DNA of 12,702 nucleotides, taken from JAOADN01 sp046155885 (lineage in GTDB: Bacteria > Pseudomonadota > Alphaproteobacteria > Rhodobacterales > Rhodobacteraceae). The notes under the pieces are model-generated. The model had not been told where the DNA came from. It was given only the letters and a program-made list of their open reading frames with translations, and searched no databases. Each line of letters starts with the position of its first letter. The stretch's first letter is position 1. The DNA lies in the NCBI GenBank assembly GCA_046155885.1, contig JBJXFU010000015.1, positions 1 through 12,702 on the forward strand, in the 5' to 3' direction. The position numbers and the translations under genes are program-made. Shown here piece by piece: positions 7,002 to 12,702 of the stretch.

Positions 7002-7622
7002 TCAGGCCGGGGGACGGGTGGCGGCAAGGCTGGGCCGGGCGGCGATGGCCGCGAACCAGCGCACCAGCGCCGGACGGGCGGCGCGCCAGTCGCGGTGGGC
7101 GAAGCGGAAGTCCAGGTAGCCCAGCGCGCAGGCGACCGCGATATGGCCCATGTCGGGGGCGTCCGGGTCTGCGGCGGGGTCCTGCGCGGCCCACCGGCCT
7201 TCCAGCGCGTCGAGCGCGCGATCGACCTTGGCAAGCTGCGCGTCCTGCCATTCCGGCGACCGGCTGGTTTCGGCGCGAACATGCATTTCATAGCGCGCCA
7301 GCACGGCGGCAACGAGGATGCCGTCGGCCGTGGCCTCGATCGTCAGGGTGGTCCAGAGCGCCGGACCCTTCGGGTAAAGCCGCCCGCCCGCGCGGTCGTC
7401 GAGAAACCGGCAGATGACGCGGCTGTCGTAGAGCGCGGTGCCGTCATTGAGGACGAGGCAGGGAATCTTGCCCAGCGGGTTCTGCGCGACGGGCATGGTG
7501 CCCGGATCGAGCGGGTTGCCCATCGCCGGCACCAGCGTCACCGAGCCGGCCAGCCCGGTTTCGATCAGCAGCACCATGACCTTGCGGACGAAAGGCGAGG
7601 TAAGGGAGTGGAATAGGCGCAT
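7002..7622 (-). CDS. Glutathione S-transferase family protein
   Basis: Probable cytoplasmic glutathione-dependent transferase or thiol protein of 206 residues; the substrate cannot be told from the sequence. The N-terminal thioredoxin-like domain (about 1-78) begins MRLFHSLTSPFVRKV, with Ser9 in the usual place of the catalytic residue. NPLGKIP (48-54) supplies the cis-proline that contacts glutathione, and DSRVI (66-70) the residues that bind its gamma-glutamyl end. The rest is an all-helical C-terminal domain. The ATG at 7622 is preceded by AGGAG with seven bases spacing. It is on the same strand as petABC, but a 201-base gap with its own candidate promoter argues for separate transcription. 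It is divergent from the membrane protein gene to its right. Confidence 0.88.
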   Translation of the reverse strand: MRLFHSLTSPFVRKVMVLLIETGLAGSVTLVPAMGNPLDPGTMPVAQNPLGKIPCLVLNDGTALYDSRVICRFLDDRAGGRLYPKGPALWTTLTIEATADGILVAAVLARYEMHVRAETSRSPEWQDAQLAKVDRALDALEGRWAAQDPAADPDAPDMGHIAVACALGYLDFRFAHRDWRAARPALVRWFAAIAARPSLAATRPPA

Positions 7623-7727
7623 CGGGGCGCTCCTGATCTTTTCGGGCCAACGCTACTTATCCCGATGGCGCTTCGGCAAGGCGGTTTTCACGCTGAATTC
7701 ACACTCTCGCCGGTTGGGGCGGTCCTA

Positions 7728-7756
7728 CCATTCCGGGGCCGGACAAACCGGAATGG
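7728..7756 (+). repeat. Perfect 9-bp inverted repeat in the leader of the orphan membrane gene
   Basis: CCATTCCGG (7728-7736) and CCGGAATGG (7748-7756) are exact reverse complements separated by 11 bases. The right arm contains a first in-frame ATG (7753) and the beginning of GGGGGA (7755-7760), the likely ribosome binding site of the ATG at 7768. It could be a repressor operator or an RNA hairpin that lowers translation. Confidence 0.6.
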
Positions 7757-7767
7757 GGGACAAGGAA

Positions 7768-8490
7768 ATGGGAGAGAATGCAGCAAGCGGCGGACTGACC
7801 GACCTGATCGCGGTGCTTGGAATGCTCTTCGCGCTGTTCATGATCGTGGCGACGGTGGCCGAACAGATACTCGAGGCGTTGCGGGGGCTTCTGGAGCGGG
7901 TCGGGATCACGCTCCTGAAGGGCGGGCTCACGATGGATGAGGCGATCAAGGCGGCCTCCGAGTTCATTCCCGAGAAGTCCGACGACCCCGCCAAGGCCTC
8001 GGCCCTGGCGAAGGTGGCCGCGCTGAAGGCGCTGGGGAAGGAGTATCCAAAGAAACTGAAGGAGAAGATCGCGGAGATCGGGAAGATCGAGAGCGACCTC
8101 AAAGCCGCGTTCGCCGGCGCGGGCGGCGATACCGACGCGAAGGAAACGGCGGTGGCGACGCTGAGCGAGATGAAGGCCGAGATCGCGAAGCTGACGGGCG
8201 AAACCGAACGGGCGCGCGTCTGGACGCTGCGCATTTGCGTGGCGGTGGTCAGCCTGGGGATATGCTTGGCGTTGACTTTCGATGCCGTTGATATTGTGGC
8301 GATGAACTTCCCCAAACAATTCACAACGCTCGCGGACGCTTACAAAGACAGCGGTCCCACGGGGTTCATGCACCTCTTGGGCATGGTTGCAACCGCTTTG
8401 GCCGCTTCGGCTGGCAGCAACTACTGGCACGACCAGCTCGACCGGGTCAGGGCGCTCAAGTCGGCCGGGGCGGCGCTGAAGTCGGGATGA
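7768..8490 (+). CDS. Unrecognised membrane protein with a charged helical middle domain
   Basis: I do not recognise a named family. The 240-residue product has one membrane segment near the N-terminus (about 10-32), then a soluble stretch of about 115 residues rich in Lys, Glu and Ala that looks helical and partly coiled-coil (about 75-150), then two more segments (about 153-178 and 199-217). The last leads into SNYWHDQLDRVRALKSAGAA, an amphipathic tail. The order small residue, aromatic, Trp, His/Phe-Asp at the end of a C-terminal membrane helix recalls uncharacterised small bacterial membrane proteins, but this is memory, not a match. The ATG at 7768 is preferred over the in-frame ATG at 7753 because GGGGGA lies seven bases before it. 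The stretch 8270-8400 is less GC-rich than its neighbours. The gene stands alone and converges on the paiB-like gene with a 12-base gap. Confidence 0.8.
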   Translation: MGENAASGGLTDLIAVLGMLFALFMIVATVAEQILEALRGLLERVGITLLKGGLTMDEAIKAASEFIPEKSDDPAKASALAKVAALKALGKEYPKKLKEKIAEIGKIESDLKAAFAGAGGDTDAKETAVATLSEMKAEIAKLTGETERARVWTLRICVAVVSLGICLALTFDAVDIVAMNFPKQFTTLADAYKDSGPTGFMHLLGMVATALAASAGSNYWHDQLDRVRALKSAGAALKSG

Positions 8491-8502
8491 ACCCGGCGCC
8501 GC

Positions 8503-9123
8503 TCACGACGGTGGCGCGCGCATCAGTCGCGCCACCGCCTGCGGGTCGCCGCCGACGGGCGAGGCCCCGACATGGCCCGCGGCCGCCAGCCGCGCCGCCT
8601 CGGTCTTGTTCTGCGCGAGCTTCCAGGTTCCGTCGACCTGCGCGATGTCCATGCGCGCGGGCACGATCTGCCGCAGCATCCGATCGAGCGTCTCGTCCGG
8701 CATCTTCGCGGTGAGCCAGGGCGTCTTCGGCAGAAGGCGGTTCTCGAACGTCGCGGAAAGTCGGTCGAGCTGCCCGCGCATCTCTTCATGGGCAAGCAGG
8801 TGCACGGTCCCGCGCAGGTGCACGGCGATGTAGTTCCAGGTCGGGACCTGGTGATCGGTGGCATACCAGTCGGGCGAGATGTAGGCGTCGGGGCCCGACA
8901 CGGCCAGCAGCGCGCTCTGCGGTTCGGCGAGGGCGCGGGCGACGGGGTTCGAGCGGACGAGGTGGAGTTCCAGGAAGGCGCAGTCTTCGGCGACCACGAA
9001 GGGGACATGCGCGGCCAGCGGACCTTCCGGGCCGTTGAGGGCAAGGATGCCGAAGCCGCGTTCGCGGGCGAAGGCGAGGTTCAGTTCGCGCGGGGTCTGG
9101 CGATAGGTGGGATTGGGGTGCAT
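8503..9123 (-). CDS. PaiB-family FMN-binding protein / putative transcriptional regulator
   Basis: Member of the PaiB family, flavin-binding split-barrel proteins named after a Bacillus subtilis repressor of protease and sporulation genes; the role in alphaproteobacteria is not established. The 206 residues start MHPNPTYRQ and contain the hallmark GPDAYISPDWYATDHQVPTW (77-96) followed by NYIAVHLRG (97-105), the flavin-site region. The C-terminal part (EMRGQLDRLSATFE and on to QNKTEA) also fits. The ATG at 9123 has only a weak ribosome binding site (AAAAGG). The gene lies 64 bases after mtaB on the same strand and may be the third gene of dapF-mtaB-paiB. Its last codons form a strong hairpin shared with the convergent neighbour. 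Confidence 0.85.
   Translation of the reverse strand: MHPNPTYRQTPRELNLAFARERGFGILALNGPEGPLAAHVPFVVAEDCAFLELHLVRSNPVARALAEPQSALLAVSGPDAYISPDWYATDHQVPTWNYIAVHLRGTVHLLAHEEMRGQLDRLSATFENRLLPKTPWLTAKMPDETLDRMLRQIVPARMDIAQVDGTWKLAQNKTEAARLAAAGHVGASPVGGDPQAVARLMRAPPS
8509..8537. terminator. 10-bp perfect hairpin at a convergent gene end
   Basis: CGGTGGCGCG (8509-8518) pairs with CGCGCCACCG (8528-8537) around a 9-base loop. It begins 19 bases after the stop of the membrane protein gene and lies inside the last codons of the paiB-like gene. No T-run follows on either strand, so efficient intrinsic termination is doubtful; it may act with Rho or protect 3' ends. Confidence 0.45.
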
Positions 9124-9187
9124 GGCGTCGCCTTTTCGGACAGGTCGGGAGGGGGCGGCAAGCCCGGGCAGCGCCCGCCCGGACCCG

Positions 9188-10462
9188 TCACGCGGAAAGC
9201 CGGCGGCCGTCGGAAGCCGCGATCGTCGCGGTCACGATCCGCCCTTCCGGTTGGTCGGTGCCGAAGGACACCTCGGCGAAGCCCTCGGTGCGGCCGATGC
9301 GCGGGCCTTCGGTCAGGATGCGGTGCGTCCGCCCCACCTGGGCCGCAAGGTGGCGCACCAGCGCGGCGTCGCCAACCGCCCGAAGCCGCGCGGCGCGTTC
9401 CCGGATCGCCTGCCCGGGCACCTGCGGCATGCGCGCCGCCGGGGTGCCCCGGCGCGGGCTGTAGGGAAAGACGTGCAGGAAGCTCAGCCCGCAGTCGCCG
9501 ATCAGGTCGAGCGACTTGGCGAACATCGCCTCGGTCTCGGTCGGGAAGCCCGCGATGATGTCCGCGCCGAAGACGATATCGGGGCGGAGCCGGCGGAGGT
9601 CGGCGCAGAAGCGGATGGCGTCGTCGCGGAGGTGCCGGCGCTTCATCCGCTTCAGGATCAGATCGTCGCCGTGCTGGAGCGACAGGTGCAGGTGCGGCAT
9701 CAGGCGCGGCTCGCCCGCGATGGCCTCGATCAGTGCCGCGTCGGCCTCGATCGAATCGATCGAGGAGATGCGCAGACGCGGCAGATCGGGCACCAGCCGC
9801 AGGATGCGCCGCACCAGATCGCCAAGGCGCGGCCGCCCCGGCAGGTCGCCGCCCCAGGAAGTGAGGTCCACGCCGGTCAGCACGACCTCATGGAAGCCCT
9901 TGTCCACCAGGCGGCCGATCTGGTCCACCACGACCCCCGCCGGGACCGAGCGCGAGTTGCCCCTGCCGTAGGGGATGATACAGAAGGTGCAGCGGTGATC
10001 GCAGCCGTTCTGGACCTGCACATAGGCCCGGTGCCGCCCGAACCCGTCGATCAGGTGGCCGGCGGTTTCGGTGACCGACAGGATGTCGTCGACAAGGACG
10101 CGTTCGGTCGCGCCGATCAGGTTGGGCAGGGCCAGTCCGGTCCAGGTCGCGGCCTGCATCTTTTCGTGGTTGCCGATCACCTTCGCGACCTCGGGCATGG
10201 CGGCGAAGGTTTCGGGTTCGGTCTGTGCGGCGCAGCCGGTGACGATGACCGGCGCGCCGGGGTTTTCCCGTGCCAGGCGCCGGATGTCCTTCTTGGCTTT
10301 CCGCACCGCCTCGGCCGTTACCGCGCAGGTGTTCACCACTACGGCCCCCGCAAGCCCCGCCCTGGCGGCGAGCTCCTTCATCGCCTCGGTCTCGTAGAGG
10401 TTCAGCCGGCAGCCGTGGGTCAAAAAGACCGGCGGTGCGGCGGGCCGGTGCGGGGCGTTCAT
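9188..10462 (-). CDS. mtaB: tRNA (N6-threonylcarbamoyladenosine(37)-C2)-methylthiotransferase
   Basis: Radical SAM enzyme that adds a methylthio group to t6A at position 37 of tRNAs reading ANN codons, giving ms2t6A. The 424 residues have the N-terminal cluster domain with Cys18 (THGCRLNLYETEAM), Cys46 (NTCAVT) and Cys77 (TGCAAQ), then the radical SAM motif CDHRCTFC with Cys154, Cys158 and Cys161. LSLQHGDD and GADIIAGFPTET are conserved barrel blocks. YETEAM rather than the NxxDSE form points to MtaB rather than MiaB or RimO. The C-terminal TRAM-like part ends at ATIAASDGRRLSA. The ATG overlaps the dapF stop by four bases (ATGA) and has little ribosome binding site of its own, so translation is probably coupled to dapF. 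Confidence 0.94.
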   Translation of the reverse strand: MNAPHRPAAPPVFLTHGCRLNLYETEAMKELAARAGLAGAVVVNTCAVTAEAVRKAKKDIRRLARENPGAPVIVTGCAAQTEPETFAAMPEVAKVIGNHEKMQAATWTGLALPNLIGATERVLVDDILSVTETAGHLIDGFGRHRAYVQVQNGCDHRCTFCIIPYGRGNSRSVPAGVVVDQIGRLVDKGFHEVVLTGVDLTSWGGDLPGRPRLGDLVRRILRLVPDLPRLRISSIDSIEADAALIEAIAGEPRLMPHLHLSLQHGDDLILKRMKRRHLRDDAIRFCADLRRLRPDIVFGADIIAGFPTETEAMFAKSLDLIGDCGLSFLHVFPYSPRRGTPAARMPQVPGQAIRERAARLRAVGDAALVRHLAAQVGRTHRILTEGPRIGRTEGFAEVSFGTDQPEGRIVTATIAASDGRRLSA

Positions 10463-11298
10463 GTGTGAAGGGCCAGGAATTCGGCGCTGAACGTGCCGTC
10501 AAAGATATGCGCCACAGGGCCGGTCAGCCAGACCCCGTCGTCGCGCCAGTCGGCCTCGAGTGTGCCGCCGTCGAGGTCGAGCGTCACCCGCCGTCCGGTC
10601 AGGCCGCGCCGGTGGGCGGCGACGGCGGCGGCGCAGGCACCCGAGCCGCAGGCCAGCGTGATGCCGGTCCCGCGTTCCCAGACGCGGAGCCTGATCCGGT
10701 CGGGCGCGATCAGAGAGGCGAATTCGACGTTGGTGCGTTCGGGGAAGAGCGGGTCGTACTCGATCCGGGGGCCAAGCGCGGAAAGCTCCACAGACTCGGC
10801 GTCTGCGACGAAGTGGACGGCGTGCGGGTTGCCCATGCCCACGCCGGCCGGTTCGCCCGGAAGCGGCAGCCGCAGCGTGTCGGCGGAGTGCGCCAGGGGG
10901 ATTTCGGTCCAGTCGAGAAGCGGCGCGCCCATGTTCACGCTGACCCGGCCATCGGGCAGGCGCAGCGCCGCGAGCAGCCCGCGCGCCGTCCGGATCGCCA
11001 GGCGGTCGCGCCCGGTCTGCCGCATCACCAGATCAGCGACGCAGCGCGTGGCGTTGCCGCAGGCGGCGGCGCGGCTGCCGTCGGCGTTCCAGAAATCGAG
11101 ACCGAGATCGGCGCCCTCCGCATCGCGGATTTCGGCCAGCTGGTCGAAGCCCACGCCCCGGGCCGGGTCGCCAAGCGCGCGGGCCAGCGCGGCGGTCGCC
11201 ACGACAGCGCGGCCCCGTGAGTCGATGACCACGAAGTGATTGCCCGCGCCGTGCATCTTCATGAACGGCAGGCCGCCGGATTGTCGCGCGTCTTTCAT
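10459..11298 (-). CDS. dapF: Diaminopimelate epimerase
   Basis: Cofactor-free epimerase converting LL- to meso-diaminopimelate, for lysine and peptidoglycan synthesis in the cytoplasm. The 279 residues hold both catalytic cysteines: Cys80 in ACGNATRC and Cys217 in ACGSGAC. FMKMHGAGN (12-20) and GNPHAV (156-161) are substrate-binding blocks, and PERTNVEF (186-193) is also typical. One position differs: the usual GNDF reads GNHF (His21). The ATG at 11298 has no clear ribosome binding site at normal distance; a candidate -10 box lies only about ten bases upstream, so the message may be leaderless. An internal Met13 is a weaker alternative. The gene overlaps mtaB and is divergent from tRNA-Lys. 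Confidence 0.96.
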   Translation of the reverse strand: MKDARQSGGLPFMKMHGAGNHFVVIDSRGRAVVATAALARALGDPARGVGFDQLAEIRDAEGADLGLDFWNADGSRAAACGNATRCVADLVMRQTGRDRLAIRTARGLLAALRLPDGRVSVNMGAPLLDWTEIPLAHSADTLRLPLPGEPAGVGMGNPHAVHFVADAESVELSALGPRIEYDPLFPERTNVEFASLIAPDRIRLRVWERGTGITLACGSGACAAAVAAHRRGLTGRRVTLDLDGGTLEADWRDDGVWLTGPVAHIFDGTFSAEFLALHT

Positions 11299-11306
11299 GG
11301 GGCGCG

Positions 11307-11335
11307 CATATACTCCCCCCCCGGCCTTTCTTCCA
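11307..11335 (-). promoter_or_regulatory. Weak candidate promoter of dapF
   Basis: TGGAAG (11335-11330) and TATATG (11312-11307) on the minus strand are 17 bases apart. Transcription would start at about 11300, one or two bases before the dapF ATG. The box matches are modest (3/6 and 4/6), but the position agrees with the lack of a ribosome binding site. Confidence 0.3.
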
Positions 11336-11352
11336 GCCCGGCCCTTTTCCGC

Positions 11353-11381
11353 TTGACCGCCCCGCCCACCGCTCCTATCAC
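11353..11381 (+). promoter_or_regulatory. Promoter of tRNA-Lys
   Basis: TTGACC (11353-11358) and TATCAC (11376-11381) are separated by exactly 17 bases and lie a few bases before the tRNA 5' end. It is the best sigma-70-type promoter in the window. Confidence 0.65.
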
Positions 11382-11392
11382 GCGCGCCGGAT

Positions 11393-11468
11393 GGGCCCGT
11401 AGCTCAGTTGGTAGAGCAACTGACTTTTAATCAGTGGGTCTCCGGTTCGAATCCGGACGGGCTCACCA
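11393..11468 (+). tRNA. tRNA-Lys (anticodon UUU)
   Basis: A 76-base cloverleaf can be drawn completely. The acceptor arm is GGGCCCG (11393-11399) with CGGGCTC (11458-11464), including one G-T pair. The D-arm is GCTC/GAGC. The anticodon stem ACTGA/TCAGT encloses the loop CTTTTAA with anticodon TTT at 11426-11428 and A37 at 11429. The T-arm is TCCGG with CCGGA around TTCGAAT. The discriminator base is A and CCA (11466-11468) is encoded. No intrinsic terminator is visible just downstream. Confidence 0.98.
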
Positions 11469-11880
11469 CTGAAATCAGACACTTAGGCGTGCTTCCCGAT
11501 ATGACTGAAGGCTTCGGCATGCTCCCGAATAGCACGCTTGGCAGCAATCGGGTCGACGTTCCGGCGGATTGCCGGAGCCTCCGTCCCGGCGGGGAGCGTG
11601 TGGGGCACGTCGGCCGGACGTTTCCCGACCACCATGCTCACGCGTCATCACGAGTGCGGCCGTGCCGGGAACGTCTGCGGTGCCTGCCATCCGGGTGTGG
11701 CCTGCGCTGTGATCCATGCGCGCAAGCGCGTCCGGGACGGGTTGAGCGCACTGTGACACGCAAAGCCGCAGCCATGGCGATCAGTGGCAGAGTCGGGGCG
11801 ATTGCCGCTGCCTCGTCCAATTGAGACCTCGCGGCGCGCGCAGAGTTTTCGCCGGGACGCTTCGTCCGCGCGGCCGGGCG
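11469..11880. other. Gene-free stretch after tRNA-Lys
   Basis: About 410 bases lie between tRNA-Lys and the end of the GH94-type gene. No open frame here gives a recognisable protein on either strand. There is a small perfect hairpin, TCCGGC (11560-11565) with GCCGGA (11571-11576), and a weak one at 11855-11867. I found no copy of the tRNA 3' end, no integrase and no clear terminal repeats. It may be a decayed gene, a long 3' region of the downstream-convergent gene, or both. Confidence 0.6.
11483..11635 (-). CDS. Possible small or remnant ORF, 50 residues
   Basis: A short open frame reads from ATG 11635 (a GTG lies two codons earlier) to a TAA at 11483-11485. It starts MVVGKRPADVPHTL and ends in an Ala- and charge-rich helix, IAAKRAIREHAEAFSHIGKH. 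About three quarters of its third codon positions are G or C, less than in neighbouring genes but not random. There is no good ribosome binding site and the frame is closed just upstream by a TGA. It could be a small protein, the tail of a decayed gene, or chance. I cannot name a family. Confidence 0.25.
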   Translation of the reverse strand: MVVGKRPADVPHTLPAGTEAPAIRRNVDPIAAKRAIREHAEAFSHIGKHA

Positions 11881-12702
11881 CTATGCGGCCGCTTCCCCCA
11901 GCACGACGGTCAGCTCGTGTTCGCCGTCGGATATCCGGACCGGGACGCCCTCGGGGTCTGTCGCCAGCGCCAAGCCATCCAGCTCGGCCGAAAGCACCCC
12001 CCGCCCAAGTCCCTGCGGATTGAGGATTGTCACCCGGAACCGCGCCTGGCCGAGCGTGACCTCCGCCGTCACCTTGGGCCATGCCTTGGGAAAGCACGGG
12101 TTCAGGCGAAGGTGGTCGCCCGCACGGGTCAGCCCGATCAGGCCCTCGATCCCGGCGCGGTACATCCACCCGGCGGCCCCGGTGTACCTGGTCCAGCCAC
12201 CGCGGCCGATGTGGCCCTTCAACGCATAAATGTCCGCGGCCACGACGTAAGGCTCGACCTTGTAGCGCGCGAAGTCCTCCTCCTGGCGGGCGTGTTCGAT
12301 TGGGTTCAGCATCCGGAGAAGTGACACGGCCCGGTCGCCGTCGCCCTGGCGCGCAAAGGCCAGCGCGACCCAGGCGGCGCCGTGGGTGTACTGGCCGCCA
12401 TTTTCCCGGACGCCGGGCGGGTAGCCTTTGATGTAACCGACATCCTCCGGCGTCTTGTCGAAGGGCGGGGTGAACAGCAGAATCATGCGTTCGGCTTCGC
12501 AAACGAGATTTTCCTCGAGCGAGCCGAGGGCTGTGTCCACACGCCCGCGATCGCCGGCAGCGGAGATTGCCGCCCATGCCTGCGGGAGGGAATCGATGCG
12601 GGCTTCCCCGCACTCCTTCGATCCCAGCGGACTGCCGTCATCGAAGTATCCGCGGCGATACCACGCGCCGTCCCATGCCTCGGCGTCGATGGTCCTGGCC
12701 AG
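11881..12702 (-). CDS. ndvB: GH94-type C-terminal part of a cyclic beta-1,2-glucan synthase-like protein (cut by the right edge)
   Basis: The last 273 residues of a protein whose start lies beyond the right edge. They match the glycoside phosphorylase-like (GH94) domain of cyclic beta-1,2-glucan synthases, huge inner-membrane enzymes (about 2800 residues) that make periplasmic cyclic glucans. In the visible part: AWDGAWYRRGYFDDGSPLGS (9-28), RIDSLPQAWAAIS (35-47), GYIKGYPPGVRENGGQYTHG (89-108) and RYTGAAGWMYRAGIEGLIGL (172-191), then a beta-rich end (from about 210) finishing at TVVLGEAAA and a TAG stop. The family's catalytic Asp region would lie upstream, outside the window. Full length is unknown, so a shorter GH94 phosphorylase is possible, and the gene symbol is tentative. 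Confidence 0.85.
   Translation of the reverse strand: MARTIDAEAWDGAWYRRGYFDDGSPLGSKECGEARIDSLPQAWAAISAAGDRGRVDTALGSLEENLVCEAERMILLFTPPFDKTPEDVGYIKGYPPGVRENGGQYTHGAAWVALAFARQGDGDRAVSLLRMLNPIEHARQEEDFARYKVEPYVVAADIYALKGHIGRGGWTRYTGAAGWMYRAGIEGLIGLTRAGDHLRLNPCFPKAWPKVTAEVTLGQARFRVTILNPQGLGRGVLSAELDGLALATDPEGVPVRISDGEHELTVVLGEAAA

Noticed and set aside
9124..9187. Terminator hairpin between mtaB and the paiB-like gene
   Set aside because: The GC-rich spacer can fold in several competing ways, none followed by a T-run; no single structure stands out.
9107..10468. Plus-strand open frame of 453 residues opposite mtaB
   Set aside because: Antiparallel shadow of a gene with all its iron-sulfur cysteines; no family features of its own.
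11393..11880. A mobile element integrated at tRNA-Lys
   Set aside because: No integrase, no second copy of the tRNA 3' end and no terminal repeats are visible within the window.
11648..12613. Minus-strand open frame of 321 residues overlapping the GH94-type gene and the gene-free stretch
   Set aside because: The overlapping frame has clear GH94 blocks, while this one is Arg/Gly/Pro-rich and shows no recognisable motif.

Overview
The window is very GC-rich and its protein sequences point to an alphaproteobacterium, most likely Rhodobacterales (Rhodobacter/Paracoccus relatives). The best evidence is the compact petABC cluster. Its cytochrome b heme histidines fall at the same residue numbers as in Rhodobacter capsulatus as I recall them, and its cytochrome c1 has the extra cysteine pair known from that group. 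The assignment rests on recognised protein motifs only; no database search was possible.

Layout from left to right. The 5' part of aroC (chorismate synthase) runs off the left edge on the minus strand. Divergent from it is a thiamine uptake operon, thiB-thiP-thiQ, with overlapping genes. It is preceded by a clear TPP riboswitch whose 3' flank can fold so as to hide the thiB ribosome binding site. A hairpin terminator separates it from the convergent petABC operon (Rieske protein, cytochrome b, cytochrome c1), which encodes a complete cytochrome bc1 complex. Upstream of petA, on the same strand, is a glutathione S-transferase-like gene. Divergent from that is a gene for an unrecognised membrane protein of about 240 residues with three predicted membrane segments and a charged helical middle; its leader holds a perfect 9-bp inverted repeat. 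It converges on a paiB-type FMN-binding protein gene. Next come mtaB (tRNA methylthiotransferase) and dapF (diaminopimelate epimerase), overlapping by 4 bases on the minus strand.

A tRNA-Lys(UUU) gene with a good promoter is divergent from dapF. It is followed by about 410 bases with no convincing gene. The window ends with the 3' end of a large GH94-type gene, probably a cyclic beta-1,2-glucan synthase, on the minus strand and cut by the right edge.

Most of this is core metabolism: shikimate pathway, vitamin uptake, respiration, lysine/peptidoglycan precursor and tRNA modification. No transposase, integrase, CRISPR array or phage gene was recognised. The points most worth a second look are the expression platform of the TPP riboswitch, the orphan membrane gene with its leader hairpin, the tRNA-Lys(UUU) gene lying near mtaB whose product is known to modify that tRNA, and the gene-free stretch after the tRNA.
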